A stretch of 35,507 bases of DNA, taken from the NCBI GenBank assembly GCA_047618505.1, contig JBLHLB010000010.1:1-35507 (forward strand), read 5' to 3'. The notes below the pieces were generated by a model. The model did not search any database. It saw only the letters and a list, made by a program, of their open reading frames with translations, and had not been told where the DNA came from. The DNA comes from JBLHLB01 sp047618505. Its GTDB lineage: Bacteria > Planctomycetota > UBA1135 > GCA-002686595. The position numbers were made by a program, and so were the translations under genes. Positions 1 through 8,400 of this stretch are shown here, piece after piece; the first letter of the stretch is position 1; each line of letters begins with the position of its first letter.

Positions 1-1
1 C

Positions 2-145
2 AGTGATCGTCCCGAACGCAGTGATCGTCCCGAACGCAGTGATCGTCCCGAACGCAGTGATCGTCCCGAACGCAGTGATCGTCCCGAACGCAGTGATCGT
101 CCCGAACGCAGTGATCGTCCCGAACGCAGTGATCGTCCCGAACGC
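2..145 (+). repeat. Eight perfect copies of an 18-bp coding tandem repeat
   Basis: The unit agtgatcgtcccgaacgc occurs eight times head to tail without a single mismatch, and the array may continue to the left of the window. Each unit encodes SDRPER. Identity at every third codon position shows recent expansion rather than old protein-level repetition. Confidence 0.95.
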
Positions 146-472
146 GGTGGCCGTGGCGAGCGGGAACCTCGTCGAGAGGAGCGTCGTCCCGCTGCCCCTA
201 CGGCTCCGGAGTCGAAGCCGACCCCCGCGGAACCGGCTGCTCCGGTGGACCCCGGTCCCGGATTTGGTGCGGGTGTTGCTGGTGATGAACCGGCGCCCAA
301 GCCGAAGCGCGCGGCCAATAAGGCAGCACCCAAGAAGGAGTCTGCCCCTGAGCCCATCGTTGAGATGGCTCCTGCCCCTGAGCCCGTCGTCGAGACGGCT
401 CGTGAGCCTGAGCCTGCTGCCGAAACCAAGCAGCCCGCCGAAGAATTCGGCAGCTTTGGCGCCGGTCTCTAG
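2..472 (+). CDS. C-terminal part of a protein with an (SDRPER)8 tail
   Basis: This is the 3' end of a gene that starts before the window; it is open from the first base in frame 2 and stops at TAG 470-472. The visible part begins with eight identical hexapeptides SDRPER, continues as a Gly/Arg/Glu-rich stretch, and becomes a Pro/Ala/Glu/Lys-rich segment with degenerate PEP-type repeats, ending in EFGSFGAGL. No folded domain is visible, so this is a disordered tail. Arg/Glu/Asp-rich tails of this kind are common at the C-terminus of DEAD-box RNA helicases and other RNA-binding proteins, but the catalytic part lies outside the window and the family cannot be decided. Frame 2 was preferred over the overlapping frame 3, which reads VIVPNA repeats, because frame 2 gives a charged composition through to the stop and a plausible C-terminus. 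Confidence 0.7.
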   Translation, partial: SDRPERSDRPERSDRPERSDRPERSDRPERSDRPERSDRPERSDRPERGGRGEREPRREERRPAAPTAPESKPTPAEPAAPVDPGPGFGAGVAGDEPAPKPKRAANKAAPKKESAPEPIVEMAPAPEPVVETAREPEPAAETKQPAEEFGSFGAGL

Positions 473-547
473 CACTGCTCGCTGGAGTCTGTCCTAGGAC
501 CACGACTCCGGCACCCTGGTACTCGGCCCGGTAAACAGGACACCCGT

Positions 548-583
548 GCTCAACAACACGACGAAGCCGTCGCGTTGTTGAGC
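548..583. terminator. Long intergenic hairpin, possible terminator
   Basis: The arms gctcaacaac (548-557) and gttgttgagc (574-583) are perfectly complementary. Inside them cgacg (559-563) pairs with cgtcg (568-572) around the tetraloop aagc, with only one mismatch (558/573). The total stem is 15 pairs. It lies 75 nt after the preceding stop codon. No T-run follows on either strand, so it is not a classical intrinsic terminator. It could be a U-tract-less terminator or an mRNA 3'-end stabiliser. The rest of 473-697 shows no gene that I can support. Confidence 0.55.
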
Positions 584-697
584 GAACCAAGTGTTCTTCG
601 CGTCTTGTCCCGAGCACGGCCTTTTCCCGGGTCTCCGGCCCGCCGGCGACCTTCCCCGCGCTCTCTTCCTCCGGGGCGCCTTGATCCGTCCAGCTCC

Positions 698-1648
698 ATG
701 ACCTCCTGGCCGATCCTTGAGAGCCTGCCCAGCGGCTATGGAGTCATTGAGGGCAGTGTTGGTGTGCTCGCCGTTCTTGAGTCTCTCCGGTCGGATGTAC
801 TTGGTGCCGGGTTTGGTCCCGATGGTGGCGAGAGTCTGGAGGCGAGCGACTTGTCCGGTCGCACACGGCTCCTGCAGTTTCCCCTGGCCGACGGTTCGCG
901 TGCGGTTGTGCGACGCTTCACCCACGGTGGCTTACTGCGCGTCGCAACGGGCGAGCGCTACGGGGATCCCCAACGGCCGTTCAAGGAGCTCATACTCTCC
1001 GCCCGTCTCCGTTCGGAGGGCCTTCCCACGCCCGAAGTCTTGGCGGCCCGGGCGATTCGCATGCATCCATTCGGTTGGCAGCTTGCCTTGATTACGCGCC
1101 GAGTGGAGGGGGTCAAGGACTTGGCCGTCCTGATGGAAGCCCGGCGTGCGGGCCAGGGGCAGCTCGCCGGCTGGCGGAGGAGCGTGGATGCGGTGGGGGA
1201 GCTGATCGGCCGTCTGCACTGCTCTGGCTTTGTGCATGCGGATCTTCACCCGCGCAATTTACTGCTGTCAGTCGAGGCCCTAGAGGGGGCGGACCCGGCC
1301 GCGCAGGTGATCGACCTGGATCGATCACGATTTGTCCCAGGGCTCGCTTCACGCACTCGGCGGCGCAACCTACTGCGTTTTGCCCGTGCTGTGCGAAGGC
1401 GTGAAGACCGTGGTGCACCTTTCTTGACGCGGGGGGATTCACTGCGTTTCTTGCGGGCCTATGGCGCTGGCTTGAGGTCCACGGGGAATCCCGCCCCGAC
1501 CTGGCGTGAGGATTGGCGTCGAATTCGTGCCTATGGTGGCGCCGCCGGGTGGCTCCACGGGTTGGGCTGGACTCTTGAAAAAGTGCTCGGACGCGGGCCC
1601 GAGGCCAGAGATGGAGAGGCTCAGGTCTCCCGGAAGAATCGGGGCTGA
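698..1648 (+). CDS. Lipopolysaccharide kinase (Kdo/WaaP)-family protein
   Basis: A protein of about 316 residues with a small-kinase fold of the type that phosphorylates the Kdo or heptose sugars of the lipopolysaccharide core on the cytoplasmic side of the inner membrane. The catalytic loop is HADLHPRN, with His180, Asp182 as catalytic base and Asn187. The metal-binding DFG equivalent is VIDLDRSRF with Asp206. The N-terminal half contains a beta-strand pair with VVRRFTHGG that would hold the ATP lysine/arginine region, although the usual invariant Lys is not obvious. I chose the ATG at 698 because the upstream reading frame is Arg/Pro/Ser-rich, starts inside a hairpin, and does not look like protein. 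It has no clear Shine-Dalgarno sequence. KdkA-type proteins are shorter (around 240 residues), so the substrate could differ; bacterial aminoglycoside- or RIO-like kinases are alternatives. It stands alone between the preceding gene and the apbE operon. Confidence 0.75.
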   Translation: MTSWPILESLPSGYGVIEGSVGVLAVLESLRSDVLGAGFGPDGGESLEASDLSGRTRLLQFPLADGSRAVVRRFTHGGLLRVATGERYGDPQRPFKELILSARLRSEGLPTPEVLAARAIRMHPFGWQLALITRRVEGVKDLAVLMEARRAGQGQLAGWRRSVDAVGELIGRLHCSGFVHADLHPRNLLLSVEALEGADPAAQVIDLDRSRFVPGLASRTRRRNLLRFARAVRRREDRGAPFLTRGDSLRFLRAYGAGLRSTGNPAPTWREDWRRIRAYGGAAGWLHGLGWTLEKVLGRGPEARDGEAQVSRKNRG

Positions 1649-1680
1649 GGTTCAATAAAAGCGAACTGTGCTATTGCGAT

Positions 1681-1695
1681 TGAGACCTAGTCTCA
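1681..1695. promoter_or_regulatory. Fur-box-like palindrome upstream of apbE
   Basis: TGAGAC-cta-GTCTCA is a perfect 6-3-6 palindrome ending 5 nt before the apbE start codon. Its outer half-sites (TGAGA...TCTCA) match the outer part of the classical Fur operator core. A weak sigma70-like element lies just upstream (TTCAAT at 1651-1656, with AT-rich sequence around 1672-1680), so a repressor bound here would cover the transcription start. Identification as a Fur site is inference; another dimeric repressor is equally possible. Confidence 0.4.
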
Positions 1696-1700
1696 TTTGA

Positions 1701-2900
1701 ATGCAGCGCATGCAGCTGCTTTCCGGCAATTCAATACAGGGCCAGGGCTCGGAGACCTCAAGGCTCAGGGGAGCTGTCGGTGTCTTTCTTTTTGCCCTGG
1801 TCCTATCGGCATCGGCCTGCCGTGGGGGCGCGACTGCAGCCGACTCATCTGACTATGGACTGGGCTCTGCCCGGGCTCTAGCTGCAGGTGAACCCATCGT
1901 TGAGCGCAAGGTCGCTTCCATGGGAACACTCGCGACCCTACGTGTCTGGGGACAGGATCGCGCCGCGGCCCTGGTTTCCAGCGAAGCCGCCCTCTGTGCC
2001 CTGGAGGAAACGGAAGCGAGGCTTTCCACCTGGCGCGAAGACACGGAGCTTGCGCAATTCAACAGGCTGCCGGTGGGGCAAACCCTGGAGCTATCGGGTG
2101 CGACGACACTTGAGCTGGGTCGGGCGGTCGAGTTGGCGCGGCGTACCCAGCGCGCGTTTGATCCCGGGATTGGCGCGCTCATTGATGCCTGGGACCTGCG
2201 CGGTTCCGGCCGAGTCGCGGATGCCGACTTGGTGGACGAGCTGTTGAAGTGCGGGGGCTTGGATCAACTGTTGTTACAGGGCAACAGTGTGTCCCGGCGG
2301 AACGAACACCTGCGCCTGGAGGAAGGCGGCTTTGGGAAGGGCGCTGGACTGGAGCTGGCCCTTGTGGCGCTGGCGAATAGCGGCGCAGGCCGGGCGAGCA
2401 TCGACATGGGGGGGCAACTAGCCCTGCTTTCCGATGGCCGACCCTTCCTGCTGTCCGTTGCCGACCCGCGTGCGCGTCAGAGGCTGGTGCTGAACCTCGT
2501 GCTCGACTCTGGATCGCTCGCCACCACGGGGAACTCTGAACGGCTTCGCGATGTGGATGGTCAGGCCATCGGACACATCCTCGATCCCCGTAGCGGATAC
2601 CCCGCGCACCTGGAGAGTCGCGGGGGCAATCCGCGCTGGGCGCAATCCAGCGCAAGCGTCTGGTGCCAGGCGGCCCTCGACGCGGATGCCCTGGCCACGG
2701 CTTTTTTTGTGATGGGTCCCGAAGAAGGACTCGCCCTCGCTGAACAGATGCCGGGGGTGGAAGCTGTCTTCCTGGTCCCCGTCGACTCCACACGTACAAA
2801 TTCACCCTTGGATGCGCACGCCACGAGCGGTCTGCGTGGCCGAACCAGAGCTCTTAGCGCCGCTATCCGGCTTCACTTCAAAGAAGTTCAACAGCAATGA
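1701..2900 (+). CDS. apbE: FAD:protein FMN transferase, lipoprotein
   Basis: ApbE cleaves FAD and attaches the FMN moiety covalently to a Thr/Ser of extracytoplasmic flavoproteins, using Mg2+. The 399-residue protein begins with a signal peptide ending in SASAC, so Cys40 is the likely lipidation site and the enzyme is membrane-anchored in the periplasm. Family motifs appear in order: MGTLATLRVWG near residue 74; FDPGIGALIDAWDLRG; the FGKGAGLELAL segment equivalent to GxxKGxxxD; the SIDMGGQLALL strand; SLATTGNSER; GHILDPRSGYP; and the metal-binding end DADALATAFFVMG. The second ATG (1710) is an alternative start. Its stop overlaps the porin start (ATGA), so the two are translationally coupled. 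The FMN-binding protein at 4178 is its obvious local substrate. Confidence 0.93.
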   Translation: MQRMQLLSGNSIQGQGSETSRLRGAVGVFLFALVLSASACRGGATAADSSDYGLGSARALAAGEPIVERKVASMGTLATLRVWGQDRAAALVSSEAALCALEETEARLSTWREDTELAQFNRLPVGQTLELSGATTLELGRAVELARRTQRAFDPGIGALIDAWDLRGSGRVADADLVDELLKCGGLDQLLLQGNSVSRRNEHLRLEEGGFGKGAGLELALVALANSGAGRASIDMGGQLALLSDGRPFLLSVADPRARQRLVLNLVLDSGSLATTGNSERLRDVDGQAIGHILDPRSGYPAHLESRGGNPRWAQSSASVWCQAALDADALATAFFVMGPEEGLALAEQMPGVEAVFLVPVDSTRTNSPLDAHATSGLRGRTRALSAAIRLHFKEVQQQ

Positions 2901-4165
2901 TCACTTTGCATACTCTCACCCTTCTAGCGTTTCTTCTGGGGGTCAACGATGGCAACGATCAGGAAGATGTGCTTCAACGCTTGAAGGCGCTTGAGGCGGA
3001 GAATGCCGAGCTCGCCATGCGCATTGAGGCCCTGGCGGCGACACAGGAGAACTTCGACTTGGGCGGATTGGCTCCGCCGTCGGGTGAGTCTCACCACGGG
3101 TTAGGCCCGGCTGCTTCGAAGATCTATGAGGTCACAGAAGGGCTCTCCATCGGTGGCTACGGTGAGTTCGTCTATGACGATTTCCAGGGCGGACGCAATA
3201 AACTTGACGATTTCCAGGGCGAAAGCAATCAATTTGATGCCAAGCGTGCCGTTCTCTACTTCGGCTACCGCTTCTCGGATAAGTGGCTGTTGAACACGGA
3301 GATCGAGATCGAACATGCGGACGAGATCTTCCTGGAGTTCGCGCACCTTGACTATCTGCACGACCCGGCCCTCAACGGACGCTTCGGGCTGATCCTGCAT
3401 CCCATGGGGTTCCTCAACGAACAGCACGAGCCCGACACCTATCTTGGTGCCCAACGCCCCCTGACCGAGTCACGCATCATTCCGACAACCTGGCGCGAAA
3501 ACGGTGCCGGTGTCTTCGGTGAGTCGGGCGACTTCGCCTACCGCGCCTACGTGTTGAACGGCTTTGATGGCATGGGTTTCAGCGACTCCGGCCTGCGTGG
3601 CGGTCGTCAAAAGGGAAGCAAGGCCCTGGCCAATGACCTGGCCGTGACGGCGCGCATGGACTATGTCGGTACCCCCGGCTTGCTCGCAGGCGTATCCGGT
3701 TACGTTGGCGACTCCGGTCAAGATGACGCCCGCCTGGATGGCACGGGCACGAGCATCCTCGAAGCCCACGCAGAGTGGAAGGCGGATGGCCTTTGGCTGC
3801 GCGCGCTCTACGCCATGGCGAGCGTCGATGACGTGGCAGAGCTCAACGCGGCAAATGGATTCACCGGAGCCGATTCCGTTGGTGAGGAGCTCGAAGGCTT
3901 CTACGTCGAGGGTGGCTACGATGTACTTCAGCTCATGGAAGAGCCGTGTGGTGCGGCCCTTTATCCCTTCCTGCGCTATGAGAGGATCGATACCCAGGCG
4001 GAGGTCCCCACGGGTTTCAGCTCTGCTGAATCGAACGATCTGGAGATTATTACGATGGGTCTGCACTACCAGCCGATAGATCACGTCGTCTTCAAACTCG
4101 ACTACCAGGACTACGATGGCCCCACCGCTGATCGGTGGAACCTGCAAATCGGCTACAGCTTCTAG
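2897..4165 (+). CDS. Outer-membrane beta-barrel (phosphate-selective porin-like)
   Basis: A 422-residue protein with a short N-terminal hydrophobic segment (about residues 3-15) acting as a signal peptide. A short heptad region follows (DVLQRLKALEAENAELAMRI), as in trimeric porins with periplasmic coiled coils. Then come many alternating amphipathic strands with aromatic girdles. The last residues NLQIGYSF end in Phe, matching the C-terminal beta-signal read by the BAM complex. Motifs such as KRAVLYFGYRFSDKWLLNTEIEIEHA and GRFGLILHPMG resemble OprP/OprO-type and related planctomycete porins. The actual cargo is unknown; its position between apbE and the FMN-binding protein suggests it admits a redox-active or metal-containing substrate. 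A short duplication (DDFQGGRNKL / DDFQGESNQF, nt 3177-3240) lies in an early loop. It starts within the apbE stop codon. Confidence 0.8.
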   Translation: MITLHTLTLLAFLLGVNDGNDQEDVLQRLKALEAENAELAMRIEALAATQENFDLGGLAPPSGESHHGLGPAASKIYEVTEGLSIGGYGEFVYDDFQGGRNKLDDFQGESNQFDAKRAVLYFGYRFSDKWLLNTEIEIEHADEIFLEFAHLDYLHDPALNGRFGLILHPMGFLNEQHEPDTYLGAQRPLTESRIIPTTWRENGAGVFGESGDFAYRAYVLNGFDGMGFSDSGLRGGRQKGSKALANDLAVTARMDYVGTPGLLAGVSGYVGDSGQDDARLDGTGTSILEAHAEWKADGLWLRALYAMASVDDVAELNAANGFTGADSVGEELEGFYVEGGYDVLQLMEEPCGAALYPFLRYERIDTQAEVPTGFSSAESNDLEIITMGLHYQPIDHVVFKLDYQDYDGPTADRWNLQIGYSF

Positions 4166-4177
4166 GGTCCCCAGGCT

Positions 4178-4870
4178 ATGCAACCCAATCATCGTCTAAG
4201 GGTCCTGCGCCGCGTCAATCTACTGCTCCTGGTACTGACCTTGTCGGTCATCCTTGGACAGGTCGCGGTAGCCCGAAGTCATGCCTTCTCGAACGGGGCG
4301 CCTGCGAGTGGCGCCCCCAGCAGTAGTGCCCTCAGAAGTAGTGCCCTCAGAAGTGGTGCCCTCAGAAGTGGCGGCAAGATCTTCCTGAGCGTGGAAGAAG
4401 CCCTGGACTTGGCCTTTCAGGAGGCTGAGGTGACGCGCACCACTGTTTATCTGAATGCGGAACAGGAACAGCGCGCATCCAAGTTAGCAGGTCACAAGAT
4501 CGGCACCCGAGTTGTGCACGCTTACACCGCGCGCAATGCCAAGGGCAAGGTGATCGGTGTGGCCTACTTTGATAGCCACCGTGTACGGTCGAAGCGTGAG
4601 ACGCTGATGATCGTTGTGGACCCTAACCAGAAGATTCGACGCGTGGAGATCTTGGCCTTCGCGGAACCTGAAGAGTACATACCGCGCGCTGGATTCTATG
4701 CCCAATTGCACGGGCGAGTGCTGGACAAGAATTTTGCCCTTGGCCGTGGTATTCGAGGCGTCTCAGGGGCAAGCATGACGGCGACGGCAACGGTGCGCGC
4801 CGCGCGTCAGGTCTTGGCCTTGCATCAAGTTGTTCGGGAGGCGGACAAGAGCGAGTCCGCCGTTCGCTGA
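4178..4870 (+). CDS. FMN-binding-domain periplasmic protein
   Basis: A 230-residue protein with one N-terminal hydrophobic helix (residues 14-31, signal anchor or signal peptide), a Ser/Ala/Arg repeat linker, and a C-terminal FMN-binding domain of the NqrC/RnfG type. The signature GRGIRGVSGASMTATATV contains the flavinylation-like motif S196-G-A-S199-M-T201, followed by an amphipathic helix as in RnfG. In classical motifs an Asp lies three residues before the first Ser and the acceptor is Thr; here Arg replaces the Asp, and Ser199 or Thr201 would accept FMN. The partner enzyme apbE is two genes upstream. It starts 12 nt after the porin stop, so co-transcription is likely. It probably carries electrons between the membrane protein at 4967 and an unknown periplasmic acceptor. 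The heme-reducing or ferric-reducing role is inference. Confidence 0.85.
   Translation: MQPNHRLRVLRRVNLLLLVLTLSVILGQVAVARSHAFSNGAPASGAPSSSALRSSALRSGALRSGGKIFLSVEEALDLAFQEAEVTRTTVYLNAEQEQRASKLAGHKIGTRVVHAYTARNAKGKVIGVAYFDSHRVRSKRETLMIVVDPNQKIRRVEILAFAEPEEYIPRAGFYAQLHGRVLDKNFALGRGIRGVSGASMTATATVRAARQVLALHQVVREADKSESAVR
4322..4366 (+). repeat. 15-bp tandem repeat in the FMN-protein linker
   Basis: Three head-to-tail copies of agtagtgccctcaga, the third with one substitution (agtggtgccctcaga). They encode SSALR-SSALR-SGALR and lengthen the flexible linker between the membrane anchor and the FMN domain. Confidence 0.9.
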
Positions 4871-4902
4871 TTTCCATCGGCGTCTTACTAGAGGTCGGCT
4901 AT

Positions 4903-4930
4903 AGGCCCTCCGCCCAAGTGCGGAAGGCTT
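4903..4930 (+). other. Hairpin between the FMN-protein and four-helix genes
   Basis: Sequence 4903-4913 can pair with 4920-4930 in 11 positions (one mismatch, one G-U) around a six-base loop. It lies in the 96-nt gap of an otherwise tight operon and could modulate read-through into the next gene. No T-run follows. Confidence 0.3.
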
Positions 4931-4966
4931 CACTAGGGTTTCTACTACAGTTGGAGTGTTGAACGA

Positions 4967-5431
4967 ATGACACGGGGCGAAGCGCGTTGGAATCACCTGG
5001 CCAATCTTCTGGTGGGAGGAACGGGCCTGGTCTATGGCTGGATGCGCTACTTCGTGCGTCCGGACGAGGACGATTTCAGCTTGGCCGTAAACGTGAACCA
5101 CCGCCTGCAGCCGAGCCTAGAGCACTGGCACATCCTGTTAGCACCACTCTTGATCTTCACCGTGGCATTGGTTTGGAAGAGCCACATTTGGGTGCGGGTT
5201 CGCCTCGGATTCCCGAAGCGCCGTCGCACGGGGCTGTTTCTGATGACCCTGTTCTTCCCGATGGTCGCCTCGGGCTATTTAGTGCAGACCGCCGTCGACC
5301 AGAACTGGCGGCAGGTTTGGGTCATTGCACACGTGGCGACCTCTTGCCTGTGGATCCTCGGCTACTGCGTCCACCTCTTGACGAAAGCGCCGAGTGGGAG
5401 GGCGCCGGGCGGGAAGGGGCCGAGTGAATAG
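4967..5431 (+). CDS. Four-helix His-rich membrane protein, cytochrome b-like
   Basis: A 154-residue integral membrane protein with four predicted helices at about residues 11-29, 51-72, 88-110 and 117-138. His residues sit in the helices or at their ends: His10, His53, His55, His73, His122 and His136. The pair His122/His136 in helix 4 and His53-55/His73 flanking helix 2 are placed as for axial heme b ligands in DUF4405/cytochrome b561-like quinol-oxidising proteins. A GGAG Shine-Dalgarno sequence at 4953-4956 supports the start. As the last gene of the apbE operon it would be the membrane electron donor for the flavinylated protein. Heme binding is inferred from His placement only, and I cannot name a precise family. 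Confidence 0.7.
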   Translation: MTRGEARWNHLANLLVGGTGLVYGWMRYFVRPDEDDFSLAVNVNHRLQPSLEHWHILLAPLLIFTVALVWKSHIWVRVRLGFPKRRRTGLFLMTLFFPMVASGYLVQTAVDQNWRQVWVIAHVATSCLWILGYCVHLLTKAPSGRAPGGKGPSE

Positions 5432-5470
5432 ACCGAGCCCCGCGCCGAAGAGACGCCTGGCTAGCCGGCC

Positions 5471-8400
5471 TCACTCGTCATCAAAAGTACTGTCGTCCCG
5501 TACCGACGATCGCTTGGCCCGCGGGAATATGTGCCCCTCGGGGGACAGCACAGCCTCGAGCAGATCCGTAGAGTAAACGCGCTGGTTGCGTTGCAGGGAG
5601 CGATCGGTCAGGCGGCGATTGGCCTGGCGCATGCGGCGCCGTAGAGCCCGCACGATGGAGCGTGACTCCCATCCGCGCTGGATCGAGTTAAGCACCATGG
5701 CGCGTGTCCCCGTGATCGCGATGCGATCCCCGAGTTCGGAACCGTGGCTCTCCATCAGGGTAAAGGACAGCTCGCTCTCGCGATCCGCGGCGGCGAGGTT
5801 CCCATGGGCGTGTTCGAGTCGAGCCAAGATTGCCCGTGCCAGCGCCTCCGCACGGTAGAACCCGACGTCGGTGGCTTGGCGGATAGCAAGAACCAAGCCA
5901 GCTCGCGCAGAGACATCGTCTTCTTCCCAGAGCAACATCGCCAGGAAGACGTTGCCAAGCACCTGGCCACGGCGGTCTTCAATCTCGTCCGATGAAAGTA
6001 GGGCGTCACGCAGTTCCTGTTCGGCTTCTTCGGCGCGATCCAGGTCCACTAGGCTGACCCCGAGTCGCGCGTGGGCCTCGGATTCCAACTGCCCTTCACC
6101 GGCGCGGCGCGCGAGTTTCAGGCTGCGCCGAATGGCGGCGTTGGCCCGGTCCGGTCGACCGGCAGCACGCCATGCACGGCAGCGCACCAGATAGGCTTGG
6201 GCTTGGATGCCGTGGTGAACCTCATCGGTTTCCCGTAGGGCAGCGAAGGCTCGGTCGACGCCCTCGAGCGCGTCCTCGATGCGATCGTCGAGGAGCTTGA
6301 AGACAGCTAACTCGAGTTCCGCCAGGGCCGTCTGATCTGGAGTCGTGGCGGTCAGGAGTGCACGTTCGGCCAGTCCCTGTGCGGCAACCAATTCGCCTAC
6401 CTGACCCTGGACGTGGGCTAGCCGCCGCGTGGATTCTGAAATCAGGGCATCGTCGTGGGCAGCGAAGGCGAACTCACGCGCGTTGCGGAACATGCCGCGT
6501 GCCAGTCCGAGCTGACCCGTGCTCCCTGCGTAGCGCCCGTGCAAGAGATATACACGCGCAGCAAGCAGGGGCATGCGCGCGGGGTCTAGTTCCAGGTCCG
6601 TCAAGCGATCCAGAAGTCGGCGCTGGGCCTCGCGTCGTCCGAGACGATCGGCAGCGTCACTGGCGTCCTCAAGGAGCGTCAGTCGGTAGGTATCGTGTTC
6701 CGGTGTCGACGCAAGCACATCGAGGGCATCGAGTCCCCATACCGACAGGGTAAACAAGCGCTCGGCGGAAGCTCGATAGCGTAAGCGCTTGATCAAGGGC
6801 AAGAGGTAGGCCAGCAGCTCCTCATCTTCCCTCGCCATACGCAGGTGATAGGCCCGTGTGAAGGCGTCGTCGGTCGAGTCGCTGCCGGCATCTTCCAAGG
6901 CGTGGGCAATATCTAGGTGCAGTCGGGCGCGGCGTCCCTGGGAAAGGCCACGGTAGACAGCGTCGCGTAGGGCCGGACGCTCGAAACGATAGCGGTTGCC
7001 GATGGGCAAGAGCCAACCGAGGCGCACGAGCCGACCGAGTACCGGGTCGAGTTCGGCGTGGGTGGCCGCGACACCCGTCAAGAGCAACAGGGCTGGATCA
7101 ATGCGCCCGCCCAGGACAGCCAAGCGCTCAAGCCACGTGCGATCTTCGGCCGCAAGCACGGACAAGCGTTCCGCCAAGAGTCGGTCCAGGGAGCGTGGCT
7201 GGGGAAGGTCATCCGGTGCTACTAGGAGCATCAGCTTCCCGTCGTCGTCTCCCGCGGGAACCGCTTCTCCCCTGCGCACCAACTCACGTAGGACTTCCGA
7301 GGCCAACCCTGGATTGCCGCCGGAGGAATTCCAAAGGGCACGGGCGATGCGTTTGCGAGGCGTTGAGCGGTGGAAAAGCAGGGCCACTAATTCTGCTAGG
7401 GCCGCTTCATCCACGGGTCCCAGCTGTATTCGCCGGATCGACATCTCCCGGCCTTGCCCTTCACGTGAGCGTCGCTCCAGCAGCGTCCACAGGTTTTCAA
7501 ACAGCTCCGGTTCGTCGGCGGGAACGTCCTCACGGCAGGAGAGCACAACCATGATACGGCCGCTGGTTAGTCGGCCCAGGAACTTCGATAGTGCTTCGTA
7601 TGTCACTGCGCCCGCGCGCTGCATGTCGTCGAGGACGAGGAGCAGTGGTTGTTCCTGGGACAGAGATTTTGCCCAAGTGCCCAGGGCGACGGGAACGGAG
7701 CCATCCAGTTCCGCATCTCCGGTGGGACTGAGGGCGGCGAAGAGTGTGCGCGCGGCATCCGGCGGCGCGTGTTGGAGGAGACGCTCCAACTCGTGCGGTC
7801 CGGGCGCGGTTCCCGGGGGCAGCTCGAGCCAGTGCGCTAGCCATTCTAGGATTGCGCCTCCGGGTCGCGATTCACTGGGGTTGCGCCAACGCACAGCCAA
7901 GTGAACCGGTGGTGCAGACCCGAGCCGAGCGCGTGCGGCAAGTTCGTGCACAAGGCGCCACTTGCCGGCTCCGTCGGAACCCACCAACCAGACGATCGCT
8001 CCGGCCCCCGGCTCTCCAGGCGCCACCTGGGAGACTTCTCCCCAGAGAGAAAGGAGTTGTTCCAGCTCGTCTCTGCGCCCCACCAGGGGTAAGTCCTCTA
8101 CACCTCCGGCGCCGGCGCGGGCGGCGCCGGAGGCTGTGGCTCCTTTCACCCTCGCACGCCACCACTCGCTGCCTTCGCCACCGGCTAGGGCATCGACAAG
8201 GGTCGTGCCATCGATGCGGTCATGCTCCGCACGTCGCAGGCAGGCATAGATCACGGCATCGATAAAGGGGGAGAGGGTCGGCACCAGGGATGAGGGCGGC
8301 TTCGTGCGTTTGGTAGCCAGGGCCACCAGGAAGTCATCCATTTCCGGCAGGTCCGCGGTGCGCGGGAACAGACGTCCGCTGGAGCGCGCTAAGAGACTGG

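Noticed and set aside
3..497. Frame-3 reading with VIVPNA repeats
   Set aside because: It is a shifted reading of the same 18-bp repeat. The SDRPER frame continues into a plausible charged tail and proper stop, whereas this frame becomes Arg/Ser/Leu-biased.
575..697. N-terminal extension of the LPS-kinase-like gene
   Set aside because: The TTG lies within a hairpin arm and the translated segment is Arg/Pro/Ser-rich without family similarity; ATG 698 is preferred.
6996..7904. Long plus-strand open frame opposite the kinase-ATPase gene
   Set aside because: Its Ser/Arg-rich composition is typical of an antisense shadow in GC-rich DNA, while the minus strand encodes clear kinase and ATPase motifs.
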